64,000 nt of DNA from DATLNM01 sp035536775 (GCA_035536775.1 DATLNM010000017.1:11686-75685); one strand, 5' to 3'; numbered from the stretch's first letter, positions 1 through 7,929 are shown. Made by a program: numbers and translations. The notes: generated by a model not told the origin, from the letters alone.

Positions 1-1542
1 GCGATCACAGGTCAAGTGCCGCGCGCTGTCATCGGGAACGACGCTTTCCAGGAAGCCGACATCTGCGGGATCACGATGCCGTGCACCAAGCACAACTACA
101 AAGTGATGGACCCCGACGAGATTCCGACGGTGATCGCGGAGGCCTTCCACATCGCGACCACCGGACGTCCCGGCCCGGTCCTCGTCGATATCCCCAAGGA
201 CGTGCTCCAGGCCGCTACGAGCTTTCAATGGCCGTCAAGCGTCGACCTTCCCGGCTATCGCCCGACGACCGAGCCACACGCACGCCAGATCGCGGCCGCA
301 GCGGAACTGATCCGCAACGCGGAGAGGCCAGTCCTGTACGTCGGGGGTGGCGTCATGAAGGCGCGCGCGGCAGCCGACCTCTTGCTGCTTGCCGAAGCCA
401 TCGGCGCGCCCGTCGTTACAACGCTGATGGCGCGCGGGGCCATCAGCGACAACCATCCTCTGTGTCTGGGTATGCCGGGCATGCACGGGAACTACGCAGC
501 CGTGACTGCGATGCAGAGGTCTGACCTGCTGATCACGTTGTGCGCCCGTTTCGACGATCGCGTGACCGGGAACCTCGACAGCTTCGCGCCGGGAGCCAAG
601 ATCATCCACGCAGACGCGGACCCCGCCGAGATCGGCAAGAACCGCGCGGTCGACGTCCCGATCGTTGGCGACGCAGGTCCCGTTATCCGTGCGCTCCACG
701 ACAAGGTGGCTGCAGCCAACTCGCAGCACGGTCGCACGGACCTCGGAGCTTGGCTCGGGGAGGTCAACACCTGGAAGCGCGACTACCCGATCTCCTACAC
801 GCAAGAGGAGAACGGTCCGATAAAGCCGCAGTTCGTGGTGGACGCTCTCGCGCGTGCCACGGGTGGCGACGCGCTCGTGGTCACAGGTGTCGGTCAACAC
901 CAGATGTGGGCGTCGCAGATCATGCCGTGCAACCGTCCGTACTCCTTCATCTCCTCGGGAGGTCTGGGGACGATGGGCTTCGCAGTCCCCGCCGCGTTCG
1001 GAGCCAAGGTGGGGCGCCCGGAAGACCGCGTGGTCGCGATCGACGGCGACGGCTGTTTCCAGATGACGGCGCAGGAACTCGCGACCGCGGTGATCGAGAA
1101 GGTTCCCTTCACCGTCGCGATCCTCAACAACGCGCATCTCGGGATGGTCCGGCAGTGGCAGGAGCTGTTCTACGACGAGCGTTACTCGCAGGTGCACCTC
1201 CCTCAGGAGACGCCCGACTACGTGAAGCTCGCAGACGCCTACGGCGCGATCGGTTTGCGCGCGACGGCACCGGAGGACGTCGAGACCGTCATCGACAAGG
1301 CGATGGGCATCGACGACAGGCCGGTCGTCATCGACTTCCGCGTCGATCCGGGCGAGATGTGCTTCCCGATGATTCCCGCCGGCGCGTCCAACGACGACAT
1401 CATCTTGGCTCCACCCAACCCGACCCCAAGGGGGGTCCGGGGGGGTAGTGAGCCGCAGCGCAGCGGAGGCGAACGTCCCCCCGAGGCGGCGATGCCGCAG
1501 GCATCGTTCTCCGCCGGCAAAACGAAAGGCGCTGACCGATGA
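1..1542 (+). CDS. ilvB: Acetolactate synthase large subunit, 5' truncated by window edge
   Basis: Catalytic ThDP/FAD subunit of acetohydroxyacid synthase, which condenses pyruvate to 2-acetolactate (or with 2-oxobutyrate) in valine/leucine/isoleucine synthesis. The frame is open to base 1 and the first residues (ITGQVPRAVIGNDAFQEAD) are internal to the family, so the N-terminal ~110 residues lie outside the window. The ThDP motif GDGCFQM with the downstream NN pair is at about nt 1042-1130. The family's normal C-terminus (MCFPMIPAGASNDDII) ends near nt 1403. About 45 further residues, rich in Pro/Gly/Arg, are encoded by a hairpin repeat that also occurs near 44.2 kb. The stop overlaps the ilvN start (ATGA), implying translational coupling. 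Identity is near certain. Confidence 0.97.
   Translation, partial: AITGQVPRAVIGNDAFQEADICGITMPCTKHNYKVMDPDEIPTVIAEAFHIATTGRPGPVLVDIPKDVLQAATSFQWPSSVDLPGYRPTTEPHARQIAAAAELIRNAERPVLYVGGGVMKARAAADLLLLAEAIGAPVVTTLMARGAISDNHPLCLGMPGMHGNYAAVTAMQRSDLLITLCARFDDRVTGNLDSFAPGAKIIHADADPAEIGKNRAVDVPIVGDAGPVIRALHDKVAAANSQHGRTDLGAWLGEVNTWKRDYPISYTQEENGPIKPQFVVDALARATGGDALVVTGVGQHQMWASQIMPCNRPYSFISSGGLGTMGFAVPAAFGAKVGRPEDRVVAIDGDGCFQMTAQELATAVIEKVPFTVAILNNAHLGMVRQWQELFYDERYSQVHLPQETPDYVKLADAYGAIGLRATAPEDVETVIDKAMGIDDRPVVIDFRVDPGEMCFPMIPAGASNDDIILAPPNPTPRGVRGGSEPQRSGGERPPEAAMPQASFSAGKTKGADR
1421..1527 (+). repeat. Dispersed hairpin repeat, copy 1, read in frame as the IlvB tail
   Basis: About 100 bp closely matching a second copy at about 44231-44336. 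Shared blocks include GGGGGGTCC, GGGGGGTAG, GAGCCGCAGCG, AGCGGAGGCGAACG and a hairpin CGATGCC-GCA-GGCATCG (1490-1506). The hairpin is enclosed by GGCGG (1485-1489) and CCGCC (1511-1515). Copy 2 has different outer arms that still pair. Here the repeat lies inside the ilvB reading frame. Confidence 0.85.
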
Positions 1543-2075
1543 GTTCACACACTCTTTCTGTCCTCGTGGAGAACCAGTCGGGCGTCCTCGCGCGTGTCGC
1601 CGCATTGTTCGCGCGGCGCGGTTTCAACATCGATTCGCTCGCGGTCGGAGAGACCGAGGATCCTGCGGTTTCTCGGATGACGATCGTTGTCGACGCCCGA
1701 AACAGCTCGATCGAGCAGATCTCCAAGCAGCTACACAAGCTCATCAATGTCCTGCGCATCTGCGAGCTGCCGAAGGACGCGGCAGTCGAGCGTGAGCTCG
1801 CGCTCGTCAAGGTCAATAGCAGCCGGCCTACCAAGGCGGAGATCGTTGAGATCGCGGACATCTTCAAAGCGAAGGTCGTAGATGTGACGCCGACCTCCAT
1901 GGTGCTGGAAGCGTCGGGTGCGTCCGAGAAGATCGACGCGCTCGAAGAGCTCCTCGTGCCCTTCGGGATCCTCGAGATCGTCCGAACCGGACGCATCGCT
2001 CTCGGCCGTGGCCCGTCCGGCCTCAAGGCTCCGAACCCGCATCCCATCACCCTCGTCCGCGCCGCGGCGTCCTGA
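1539..2075 (+). CDS. ilvN: Acetolactate synthase small (regulatory) subunit
   Basis: Regulatory subunit that activates IlvB and confers valine feedback inhibition. 178 residues, a typical bacterial IlvN/IlvH length. An N-terminal ACT domain (about 3-78; HTLSVLVENQSGVLARVAALF, then RRGFNIDSLAVG) is followed by the C-terminal small-subunit domain with the family signature ELALVKV near 85-95. The ATG overlaps the ilvB stop by four bases, and ilvC begins 14 bp after its stop, so it sits inside the ilv operon. A weak Pro/Arg-rich end follows RTGRIALGRG. No anomalies. Confidence 0.97.
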   Translation: MSSHTLSVLVENQSGVLARVAALFARRGFNIDSLAVGETEDPAVSRMTIVVDARNSSIEQISKQLHKLINVLRICELPKDAAVERELALVKVNSSRPTKAEIVEIADIFKAKVVDVTPTSMVLEASGASEKIDALEELLVPFGILEIVRTGRIALGRGPSGLKAPNPHPITLVRAAAS

Positions 2076-2089
2076 AAGGAAATGTAGAC

Positions 2090-3187
2090 ATGCCCCCAGT
2101 CATCCACTACGACGACACGACATCCAGCGCTCCGCTCGAGGGCAAGCGCATCGCGGTGATGGGCTACGGCTCACAGGGTCGCGCCCATTCACTCAACCTC
2201 GCCGACTCCGGGCTCGAAGTCACCGTGGGGCTGCGCAAGGACTCGCCGTCGCGCGCGCGGGCAGAATCTGAAGGAGCCCGTGTGGCATCGCTTCACGAGG
2301 CAGCCTCAGATGCAGACCTCATCGCGATGCTCGTGCCAGACCAGCACCAGGCAGACGTCTATGCCGACGCGATCGAGCCCAACCTCAAGCCGGGGGCGAC
2401 CCTCCTCTTCGCGCACGGCTTCAACATCCACTTCGGTCAGATCCGGCCACCCTCAGATGTCGATGTCGTCCTCATCGCGCCGAAGGCTCCGGGTCTCCTC
2501 GTTCGACGCGTGTACGAGTCCGGCAGTGGCGTGCCCGCGCTCCTCGGAGTGCATCAGGATGCGTCGGGCAGCGCGACTGAGACTGCACTCGCGTACGCGA
2601 AGGGGATCGGCTCAACGCGCGCTGGCGTCATCGAGACGACCTTCGCGGAAGAGACGGAGACCGACCTCTTCGGCGAACAGGCCGTGCTGTGCGGAGGCGT
2701 GTCGCGGCTCATCCAGGCAGGCTTCGAGACGCTCGTCGAAGCTGGCTACCAGCCCGAGATCGCGTACTTCGAATGCATGCATGAGCTCAAGCTCATCGTC
2801 GATCTCTTGCACGAGGGTGGGTTCTCGAAGATGCGTCACGACATCTCCGACACTGCCGAGTACGGGGATCTCACAAGAGGCAGCCGCATCATCGACGAGC
2901 GCGTCCAGGCGTCGATGAAGTCAACGCTCGAAGACATCCGCTCCGGCGCGTTCGCGCGCGAGTGGGTCCTCGAGAACCGGGCGGGCACCCCGGTCCTGGA
3001 TGCAGAGCGCCGGCGGCAGTCCGAGCACCCCATCGAGGCCGTTGGAGCCCGCCTGAGAGGACTGATGTCTAGCGTTCTTCTCGAAGAACGCGCCGCAAAG
3101 GCGGGGCCGTCGAAAGACGGCAACGCCGGCGCAGGTCGGGCGGACTCGCGGACGCCCGACCGAAGGGATGAGACGTGGGTGAGATAA
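2090..3187 (+). CDS. ilvC: Ketol-acid reductoisomerase
   Basis: Converts 2-acetolactate (or 2-aceto-2-hydroxybutyrate) to the 2,3-dihydroxy acid using NAD(P)H and Mg2+. Short (class I) type. The Rossmann motif GYGSQGRAH is at residues 25-33; metal/substrate residues are visible in ETTFAEETETDLFGEQ and in FECMHELKLIVDL. The family normally ends near GARLRGLMS (about residue 322). Here about 43 extra hydrophilic residues follow, encoded by three back-to-back hairpins (3072-3161). PKAPGLLVRR replaces the commoner PKxPGHxVR, which may be neutral. RBS AAAGGAAA lies about 8 nt before the ATG. The end overlaps the leuA start by 13 nt. Confidence 0.96.
   Translation: MPPVIHYDDTTSSAPLEGKRIAVMGYGSQGRAHSLNLADSGLEVTVGLRKDSPSRARAESEGARVASLHEAASDADLIAMLVPDQHQADVYADAIEPNLKPGATLLFAHGFNIHFGQIRPPSDVDVVLIAPKAPGLLVRRVYESGSGVPALLGVHQDASGSATETALAYAKGIGSTRAGVIETTFAEETETDLFGEQAVLCGGVSRLIQAGFETLVEAGYQPEIAYFECMHELKLIVDLLHEGGFSKMRHDISDTAEYGDLTRGSRIIDERVQASMKSTLEDIRSGAFAREWVLENRAGTPVLDAERRRQSEHPIEAVGARLRGLMSSVLLEERAAKAGPSKDGNAGAGRADSRTPDRRDETWVR
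3072..3161 (+). repeat. Three tandem hairpins encoding the IlvC C-terminal tail
   Basis: Three perfect inverted repeats follow one another inside the end of ilvC. They are GCGTTCTTC/GAAGAACGC (3072-3091, 2-nt spacer), GCCGTC-GAAA-GACGGC (3106-3121, GNRA-type loop) and GGTCGGGCG/CGCCCGACC (3134-3142 with 3153-3161). They lie just before the leuA start, so they may act on the mRNA (3'-end protection or partial attenuation) as well as coding for the tail. Confidence 0.7.
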
Positions 3188-4362
3188 GTGACGTAGGCGA
3201 TGTAGGTGGCGTTGTACGCGTTTTCGATACGACGCTTCGGGACGGCGAGCAGTCGCCGGGGATCGCACTGTCGACCGATGAGAAGGTAACGATCGCGCGC
3301 CAGCTGGAGCGTCTCGGCGCCGACGTCATCGAAGCCGGCTTTCCCATCTCGTCCGATGGCGAGGCCGACGCCGTCGCCGCGATCGCCATGCATGTGCGCA
3401 CGCCCGTTATCGCTGCTCTAGCACGGGTCGATCGGCACGACATCGATGTCGCGGCAGAGTCGATCCTCGGGGCGGCGCATCCACGCATCCACACCTTCAT
3501 CGCTACGAGTCCCGTGCACATGAAGGCCAAGCTGAAGATGACGCCGCACGAGGTTGTGGCGGCAGCCGCGGGTGGCGTTCTGAGGGCGCGTCGCTACGTC
3601 GACGACGTTGAGTTCTCGTGCGAGGACGCGACCCGGTCGGACCCCACCTTCCTCGCGCATGTCTTCCGGACCGCCGCGGCGGCCGGCGCAACCACACTGA
3701 ACCTGCCAGACACCACCGGCTATGCCCTGCCCGACGAGTTCGGCGCCCTCCTGAAGTACCTGATCGACGAGGTCGGCGGCGACGTGACCTGGAGCGTCCA
3801 CACCCACGACGATCTAGGCCTCGCCGTCGCCAACGCGCTTGCGGGGATAGCCGCAGGTGCGCGCCAGGTAGAGGTCACCGTCAACGGCATCGGGGAGCGT
3901 GCCGGCAATTGCGCGCTCGAAGAGGTCGTCATGGCCATCAGGACCAGGCCTCGTGGTGACATCCGCACGAACATCGACACGCAGGAGATCACGCGCGCCT
4001 CACAGCTCGTATCGGCGTTGACGGGCTATCCCGTGCCTCCTAACAAGGCAGTCGTCGGAGCGAACGCCTTCGCGCACGAAGCAGGCATCCACCAGCACGG
4101 CGTGATGGTCGAGCGCACGACCTACGAGATCATGGATCCCCACGACGTCGGCCTGGAGGGTTCCCGGCTGGTGCTCGGCAAGCACTCAGGTCACCACGCG
4201 TTCGCACGCGCTCTGGAGGAGCTCTCGATCCACCTGGACGAGGACGAGACCCGTCGTGCGTTCAAGTCGTTCAAGACGCTCGCCGACACCCAGCACCAGG
4301 TCACCGAAGAGGACCTCCGAGCGCTCGCCGGCGCGGCGACCAACCATGCCGAGGTCGCATGA
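3175..4362 (+). CDS. leuA: 2-isopropylmalate synthase, catalytic part only (regulatory domain detached)
   Basis: Condenses acetyl-CoA and 2-oxoisovalerate in the first committed leucine step. The TIM-barrel HMGL-like domain begins with FDTTLRDGEQSPG (residues 17-29); the metal site is HTHDDLGLAVANA, followed by NGIGERAGN. After the barrel come the linker subdomains (AGIHQHG through FKSFKTLADTQHQVTEEDL). The protein stops at 395 residues, where full LeuA (about 510-560) would enter the leucine-binding dimer domain. That domain is encoded separately at 7104-7547. GTG start, the only candidate in frame before the barrel, preceded by AGGGATGAG. The four-base context and downstream leuC start show no frameshift. 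Confidence 0.93.
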   Translation: MGEISDVGDVGGVVRVFDTTLRDGEQSPGIALSTDEKVTIARQLERLGADVIEAGFPISSDGEADAVAAIAMHVRTPVIAALARVDRHDIDVAAESILGAAHPRIHTFIATSPVHMKAKLKMTPHEVVAAAAGGVLRARRYVDDVEFSCEDATRSDPTFLAHVFRTAAAAGATTLNLPDTTGYALPDEFGALLKYLIDEVGGDVTWSVHTHDDLGLAVANALAGIAAGARQVEVTVNGIGERAGNCALEEVVMAIRTRPRGDIRTNIDTQEITRASQLVSALTGYPVPPNKAVVGANAFAHEAGIHQHGVMVERTTYEIMDPHDVGLEGSRLVLGKHSGHHAFARALEELSIHLDEDETRRAFKSFKTLADTQHQVTEEDLRALAGAATNHAEVA

Positions 4363-4375
4363 GAAGGGAACGAGC

Positions 4376-5701
4376 ATGAGCGGCCAGACGATCACCGAGA
4401 AGATCCTCGCGGCACACTCAGGTCGCGAACGAGTGGTGCCGGGAGAGATCGTCATGGCCAAGGTCGATCTTGCGATGGCCAACGACATCACCGCGCCTCC
4501 CGCGATACGGGCGCTCGAGCAGATGGGTTGTGGCCCATGGGACCGCTCGAAGATCGCTCTCGTGGCGTCGCACTTCGCACCCGCGAAGGACATCGCGTCC
4601 GCGAACCTGCTCACCGCGATGCGGCGCTTCGCGCAGGAACAAGACATCGAGCACTTCTTCGACGTCGGTCGAGGGGGGATCGAGCACATCCTTCTGCCCG
4701 AAGAGGCGCTCGTCCTCCCCGGTCAGGTCGTGATCGGTGCGGACTCCCATTCATGCACCTACGGCGCGCTCGGATGCTTCTCCACAGGAGTGGGCTCGAC
4801 CGATATCGCCGCGGTGTGGGCTACCGGTGAGATCTGGCTCCGAGTACCCGCCTCGATGCGGCTGAGCTATTCCGGCCGTCCCGGACCGTGGGTCGTCGGA
4901 AAAGACGTCATCCTCTCGGTCATCGCGCGCATCGGCGACGACGGCGCTGCCTGGATGGCGATGGAGCACACGGGTCCCGGGCTGAGACACCTCACGATGG
5001 AATCGCGTCTCACGTTGACGAACATGGCGATCGAGGCCGGCGCGAAGTCAGCCATCATCGAACCCGACGACACGACGATGGAATACGTCTCGGAGCGCCG
5101 GGCCTCGACCGGACGTCATCTCCCGTTCGAGGTGTTTTCTTCAGATCCGGACGCGTGTTACGAGCGAGAGCTCGATGTCGACCTAGACACCCTCGAGCCG
5201 ATGGTGGCGCAGCCGTCGCTGCCGTCGCGTGCGATTCCGGTGAGCGAGGTTCGTAGCGGGCGCATCGATCAGGTTTTCATCGGCTCGTGCACGAACGCGC
5301 GCATCGAGGATCTGCGGATCGCCGCTCACGTGCTTGGCAATCAACGCATCGCCGACGGGGTCCGCCTCATGGTCATTCCGGCGACGCAGCGGGTGTGGCG
5401 GCAAGCCAACGACGAGGGGCTGCTAGACCTATTCGCCACGGCGGGGGCGACGGTGTCGACCCCGACGTGCGGCGCGTGTCTCGGTGGGCACATGGGCGTC
5501 CTCGGACCGAACGAGGTGTGCGTGTCCACCTCGAACCGCAACTACGTCGGACGCATGGGTCACCGCACCGCTCAGGTCTATCTCGCGAACCCTGGGGTAG
5601 CGATGGCCGCCGCAGTCGCTGGCGAGGTCGTGCATCCCGCAGACGTATGCGCAGCTCCTCCCCCGCGCGTGGAGTACGAGGAGGTGGCAGCCGTTGCCTA
5701 A
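4376..5701 (+). CDS. leuC: 3-isopropylmalate dehydratase large subunit
   Basis: With LeuD, isomerises 2- to 3-isopropylmalate. 441 residues, the shorter HacA/LeuC-like aconitase type rather than the 470-residue enterobacterial form. [4Fe-4S] ligands are visible as the Cys in GSCTNARIEDL and the two Cys in TCGACLGGHMG. GADSHSCTYG and STDIAA are aconitase-family signatures. The ATG at 4376 starts MSGQTITEKIL, the normal family N-terminus, with AGAAGGGA 7-8 nt upstream. An in-frame extension to 4256 overlaps leuA and is not likely. leuD overlaps its 3' end by 8 nt. Confidence 0.96.
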   Translation: MSGQTITEKILAAHSGRERVVPGEIVMAKVDLAMANDITAPPAIRALEQMGCGPWDRSKIALVASHFAPAKDIASANLLTAMRRFAQEQDIEHFFDVGRGGIEHILLPEEALVLPGQVVIGADSHSCTYGALGCFSTGVGSTDIAAVWATGEIWLRVPASMRLSYSGRPGPWVVGKDVILSVIARIGDDGAAWMAMEHTGPGLRHLTMESRLTLTNMAIEAGAKSAIIEPDDTTMEYVSERRASTGRHLPFEVFSSDPDACYERELDVDLDTLEPMVAQPSLPSRAIPVSEVRSGRIDQVFIGSCTNARIEDLRIAAHVLGNQRIADGVRLMVIPATQRVWRQANDEGLLDLFATAGATVSTPTCGACLGGHMGVLGPNEVCVSTSNRNYVGRMGHRTAQVYLANPGVAMAAAVAGEVVHPADVCAAPPPRVEYEEVAAVA

Positions 5702-6191
5702 GGCTTGGGTAGTCCCCGACAACGTAGACACCGATGTCATCATCCCGGCGCGTTATCTGACGACCGCCGACCCCGTGGAGCTCGGCGCGCACTGCCTCGA
5801 GGACCTCGACCCGACATTCGCCTCGGCCGTCGAGCTTGGGGATGTCGTGATGGCAGGAACGAACTTCGGCTGTGGGTCGAGCCGGGAGCACGCGCCACTG
5901 GCGCTCAAAGGTGCCGGCGTCTCGGTCGTGATCGCACGCTCGTTCGCGCGCATCTTCTTCCGGAACGCGATCAACACAGGGCTTGCGGTAACTGTGAGCC
6001 CGTCCGCCGTGGAAGGTGCAGATCAAGGCGACGATATCCAGGTCGATCTCGCGGAGAACGTCGTCCGCAACCGAACCAAAGGGACGACGCACGATGCCGA
6101 ACCCCTTCCGCCGTTCCTGCTCGACATCGTCGCCGCGGGCGGACTCGTCCCCTGGGTCGCTCACCGCCAAGCAAGTGGAGGTAAGTCATGA
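5694..6191 (+). CDS. leuD: 3-isopropylmalate dehydratase small subunit
   Basis: Swivelling-domain partner of LeuC, 165 residues, matching the short archaeal/actinobacterial type. Signatures are VPDNVDTDVIIPARYL at residues 7-22 and the substrate loop NFGCGSSREHAPLAL. TTG start at 5694, supported by GGAGGTGG a few bases upstream and by the first residue pattern PKAWV; no ATG or GTG fits. It overlaps leuC by 8 nt and leuB by 4 nt (ATGA), so translation is probably coupled along leuA-C-D-B. Confidence 0.95.
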   Translation: MPKAWVVPDNVDTDVIIPARYLTTADPVELGAHCLEDLDPTFASAVELGDVVMAGTNFGCGSSREHAPLALKGAGVSVVIARSFARIFFRNAINTGLAVTVSPSAVEGADQGDDIQVDLAENVVRNRTKGTTHDAEPLPPFLLDIVAAGGLVPWVAHRQASGGKS

Positions 6192-7132
6192 GGCCGAAGA
6201 TCGCAGTTCTTCCGGGAGACGGCATCGGCCCGGAGGTCGTGCACTCCGCGCTTTCGAAGCGGCCCCTCGACGCCGACGTGACATTCATCGACGCGTGCGC
6301 CGACCGCTACCTCTCGACCGGAGAGCTGGTGACGACTGAAGAGATCGCCGAGATCGGGCGGTCGGATGCCCTCCTGTTCGGGGCGATCGGGGATCCCCGC
6401 GTCAAGAGCGGGGTGCTGGAGCGCGGGATCCTCCTTCGACTCAGAGCCGAGCTCGACCTCTACATCAACCTCCGGCCGTTCCCCGAACTCGATCTCGTCA
6501 TCGTGCGAGAGAACACCGAAGGCAGCTACGCCGGAGTGGGAACGCGCGAGGGCGGCATCGCGACCGAGACGAGCGTCAACACGCGCGCCGGCATAGAGCG
6601 TTGCGCCGAGTATGCATTCGAGCTCGCTCGCAAGAGGGGCGGTCACGTCACGCTCGTGCACAAGACCAACGTGCTCCGGCATGCCGGGGGGCTGTGGGAA
6701 GAAATCGTCGATGCGATGGGCGAGAGATTCCCGGGCGTTCCTGTCCTGTACGAGCATGTGGATGCTGCGGCGTATCACCTCGTGCGCCAACACGGCCGGT
6801 TCGACGTCATCCTCACCGACAACATGTTCGGTGACATCCTCTCGGACGTGGCGGCGGCGGTCGGAGCCGGGCTCGGCGCGATCGGCAGCGCGAACCTCCA
6901 CCCCAAGCGAGCAACGCGGCCCACGCGCTGCATCGGACTATTTGAACCCGTGCATGGCTCCGCTCCCGACATCGCAGGAACGGGAACCGCGGACGACTCC
7001 GGCATGGTCGCCGCGATCGAGCTGATGCTCGACGCGCTGCACGACGAATCGAACATCCAAGGGCGCCACACCGACCTCAAGCGCCACGTCCCCCGAACGA
7101 GAGATGAGGTGCTTCGGCTTGAACAGAGGTGA
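6188..7132 (+). CDS. leuB: 3-isopropylmalate dehydrogenase
   Basis: NAD-dependent oxidative decarboxylation of 3-isopropylmalate to 2-oxoisocaproate. N-terminal PKIAVLPGDGIGPEVV; substrate loop LRLRAELDLYINLRP; VRENTEGSYAGVG resembles mycobacterial LeuB; catalytic Lys in LVHKTNVL; metal Asp residues in DNMFGDILSD; C-terminal FEPVHGSAPDIAGTG. 314 residues, slightly shorter than the usual 335-360. RBS GGAGG precedes the ATG, which overlaps the leuD stop. The 3' end overlaps the next gene, the LeuA regulatory domain, by 29 nt. Confidence 0.95.
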   Translation: MRPKIAVLPGDGIGPEVVHSALSKRPLDADVTFIDACADRYLSTGELVTTEEIAEIGRSDALLFGAIGDPRVKSGVLERGILLRLRAELDLYINLRPFPELDLVIVRENTEGSYAGVGTREGGIATETSVNTRAGIERCAEYAFELARKRGGHVTLVHKTNVLRHAGGLWEEIVDAMGERFPGVPVLYEHVDAAAYHLVRQHGRFDVILTDNMFGDILSDVAAAVGAGLGAIGSANLHPKRATRPTRCIGLFEPVHGSAPDIAGTGTADDSGMVAAIELMLDALHDESNIQGRHTDLKRHVPRTRDEVLRLEQR

Positions 7133-7547
7133 TGCGTTCTTCACGGTGTGCGAATACAAGGTAACGAGCGAGAAGCTCGGCAACGGGAGCTCGCAGGTGC
7201 ACGCGATCGTCGAGGTCCGCATCGACGGCGCTCGCTGCGTCCGGAAGGACGCCAAGGGCGTCGGGCCGGTCCACGCCCTCGACAACGCACTCCGGAAATG
7301 CCTGCTCGAGGACTTCCCCGAGATCGAAGACGTTCGCCTGAGCGACTACCGGGTCTCGGTCGTGGATGCCGGTGCCGCGACAGGCGCCAAGGTGCGTGTG
7401 CTGATCGAAGCGACCGACGGCCACACGCGCTGGGACGCTGGCTGCGTAAGCGACAACATCATCGATGCGTCCTTCGAAGCCCTATGCGCCGCCTCCATCA
7501 TGGGCCTGATGCGAGTTCGCCCCGCAGCCGCCCAGCGAGCCGGTTAG
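7104..7547 (+). CDS. Stand-alone LeuA allosteric (dimer) domain protein
   Basis: 147 residues matching the C-terminal regulatory domain of 2-isopropylmalate/citramalate synthases: a first beta-alpha unit (about 15-60) with GVGPVHALDNALRKCL, then LSDYRVSVVDAGAATGAKVRVLIEATDG and VSDNIIDASFEALC. In normal LeuA this domain binds leucine and follows the catalytic region in one chain. Here leuA (3175-4362) ends just before it, and the domain is a separate cistron after leuB, overlapping it by 29 nt. Inference: it binds LeuA in trans and restores leucine feedback. Alternative: a remnant of a citramalate synthase. The fold is recognised from conserved motifs; the trans role is inferred. Confidence 0.88.
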   Translation: MRCFGLNRGDAFFTVCEYKVTSEKLGNGSSQVHAIVEVRIDGARCVRKDAKGVGPVHALDNALRKCLLEDFPEIEDVRLSDYRVSVVDAGAATGAKVRVLIEATDGHTRWDAGCVSDNIIDASFEALCAASIMGLMRVRPAAAQRAG

Positions 7548-7626
7548 GAGACCGGGGTCTTCGACCGCACGGGGAACCGAGCCCCTGGTCCAGGGCCGGC
7601 ACGGGTGCGCGGATCCGTGCAAGCCC

Positions 7627-7640
7627 GCAGCTTCGGCTGC
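7627..7640 (+). terminator. UUCG hairpin after the leu operon
   Basis: GCAGC-TTCG-GCTGC, a five-base-pair stem with a stable UUCG tetraloop, 80 bp after the last leu-operon gene and just before a putative promoter. There is no T-run, so it may only mark or protect the 3' end. Confidence 0.35.
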
Positions 7641-7647
7641 CGACCGG

Positions 7648-7653
7648 TATCCT
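7648..7653 (+). promoter_or_regulatory. Candidate -10 box for the small secreted peptide gene
   Basis: TATCCT about 46 bp upstream of the ATG at 7694, after the operon-end hairpin. No convincing -35 was seen. The gene itself has an AGGAG ribosome site 6 nt before the ATG. Confidence 0.3.
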
Positions 7654-7693
7654 CTGTCCGTTCTTCGATCGGGCGGCCGACATAGGAGTCGAG

Positions 7694-7876
7694 ATGAAGA
7701 GATTCAGGGTTTTCCTTGCGACGGCAATCTTGGTTTCCACGATGATCGTTGGATCCGCGCCGCCCGCTAGCGCGAACTGTGTAGATGACTTGGGTGGCGC
7801 CTGCGCCCTCATCTGTGAGGTCGGAACCGGCAACAAGTACACCGAGCCGCTCTTCCGCTTCTGCTACGTGGGGTAG
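7694..7876 (+). CDS. Small secreted four-cysteine peptide, unknown function
   Basis: 60 residues. A clear Sec signal peptide (KR near the N-terminus, a hydrophobic core of about 15 residues, A-x-A site near PPASA) leaves a mature part of about 34 residues. The mature part has four Cys in the pattern C-x8-C-x3-C-x15-C and an aromatic end. AGGAG 6 nt upstream supports the ATG; a longer in-frame extension upstream is only a shadow of the LeuA-domain gene. Not recognised. The even Cys number suggests two disulfides. It could be a peptide signal, toxin or small structural protein. The downstream CocE gene begins 53 bp later on the same strand. Confidence 0.6.
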   Translation: MKRFRVFLATAILVSTMIVGSAPPASANCVDDLGGACALICEVGTGNKYTEPLFRFCYVG

Positions 7877-7929
7877 CTCGAGGCTGACCCAAGAGCGCCC
7901 CAGTGCTCCTTAGCGGACGACTCTCACCC

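Noticed and set aside
235..1605. 456-residue minus frame opposite ilvB
   Set aside because: Mirror of a highly conserved enzyme; composition is that of a shadow frame.
4340..4376. Frameshift explaining the short leuA
   Set aside because: The catalytic protein ends naturally before leuC with its own ribosome site, and the missing domain is found 2.7 kb downstream, not adjacent in another frame.
7148..7876. 242-residue protein covering the LeuA-domain gene and the small peptide
   Set aside because: The first three quarters are an out-of-frame shadow of the LeuA-domain gene; only the last 60 codons, with their own ribosome site and signal peptide, are credible.
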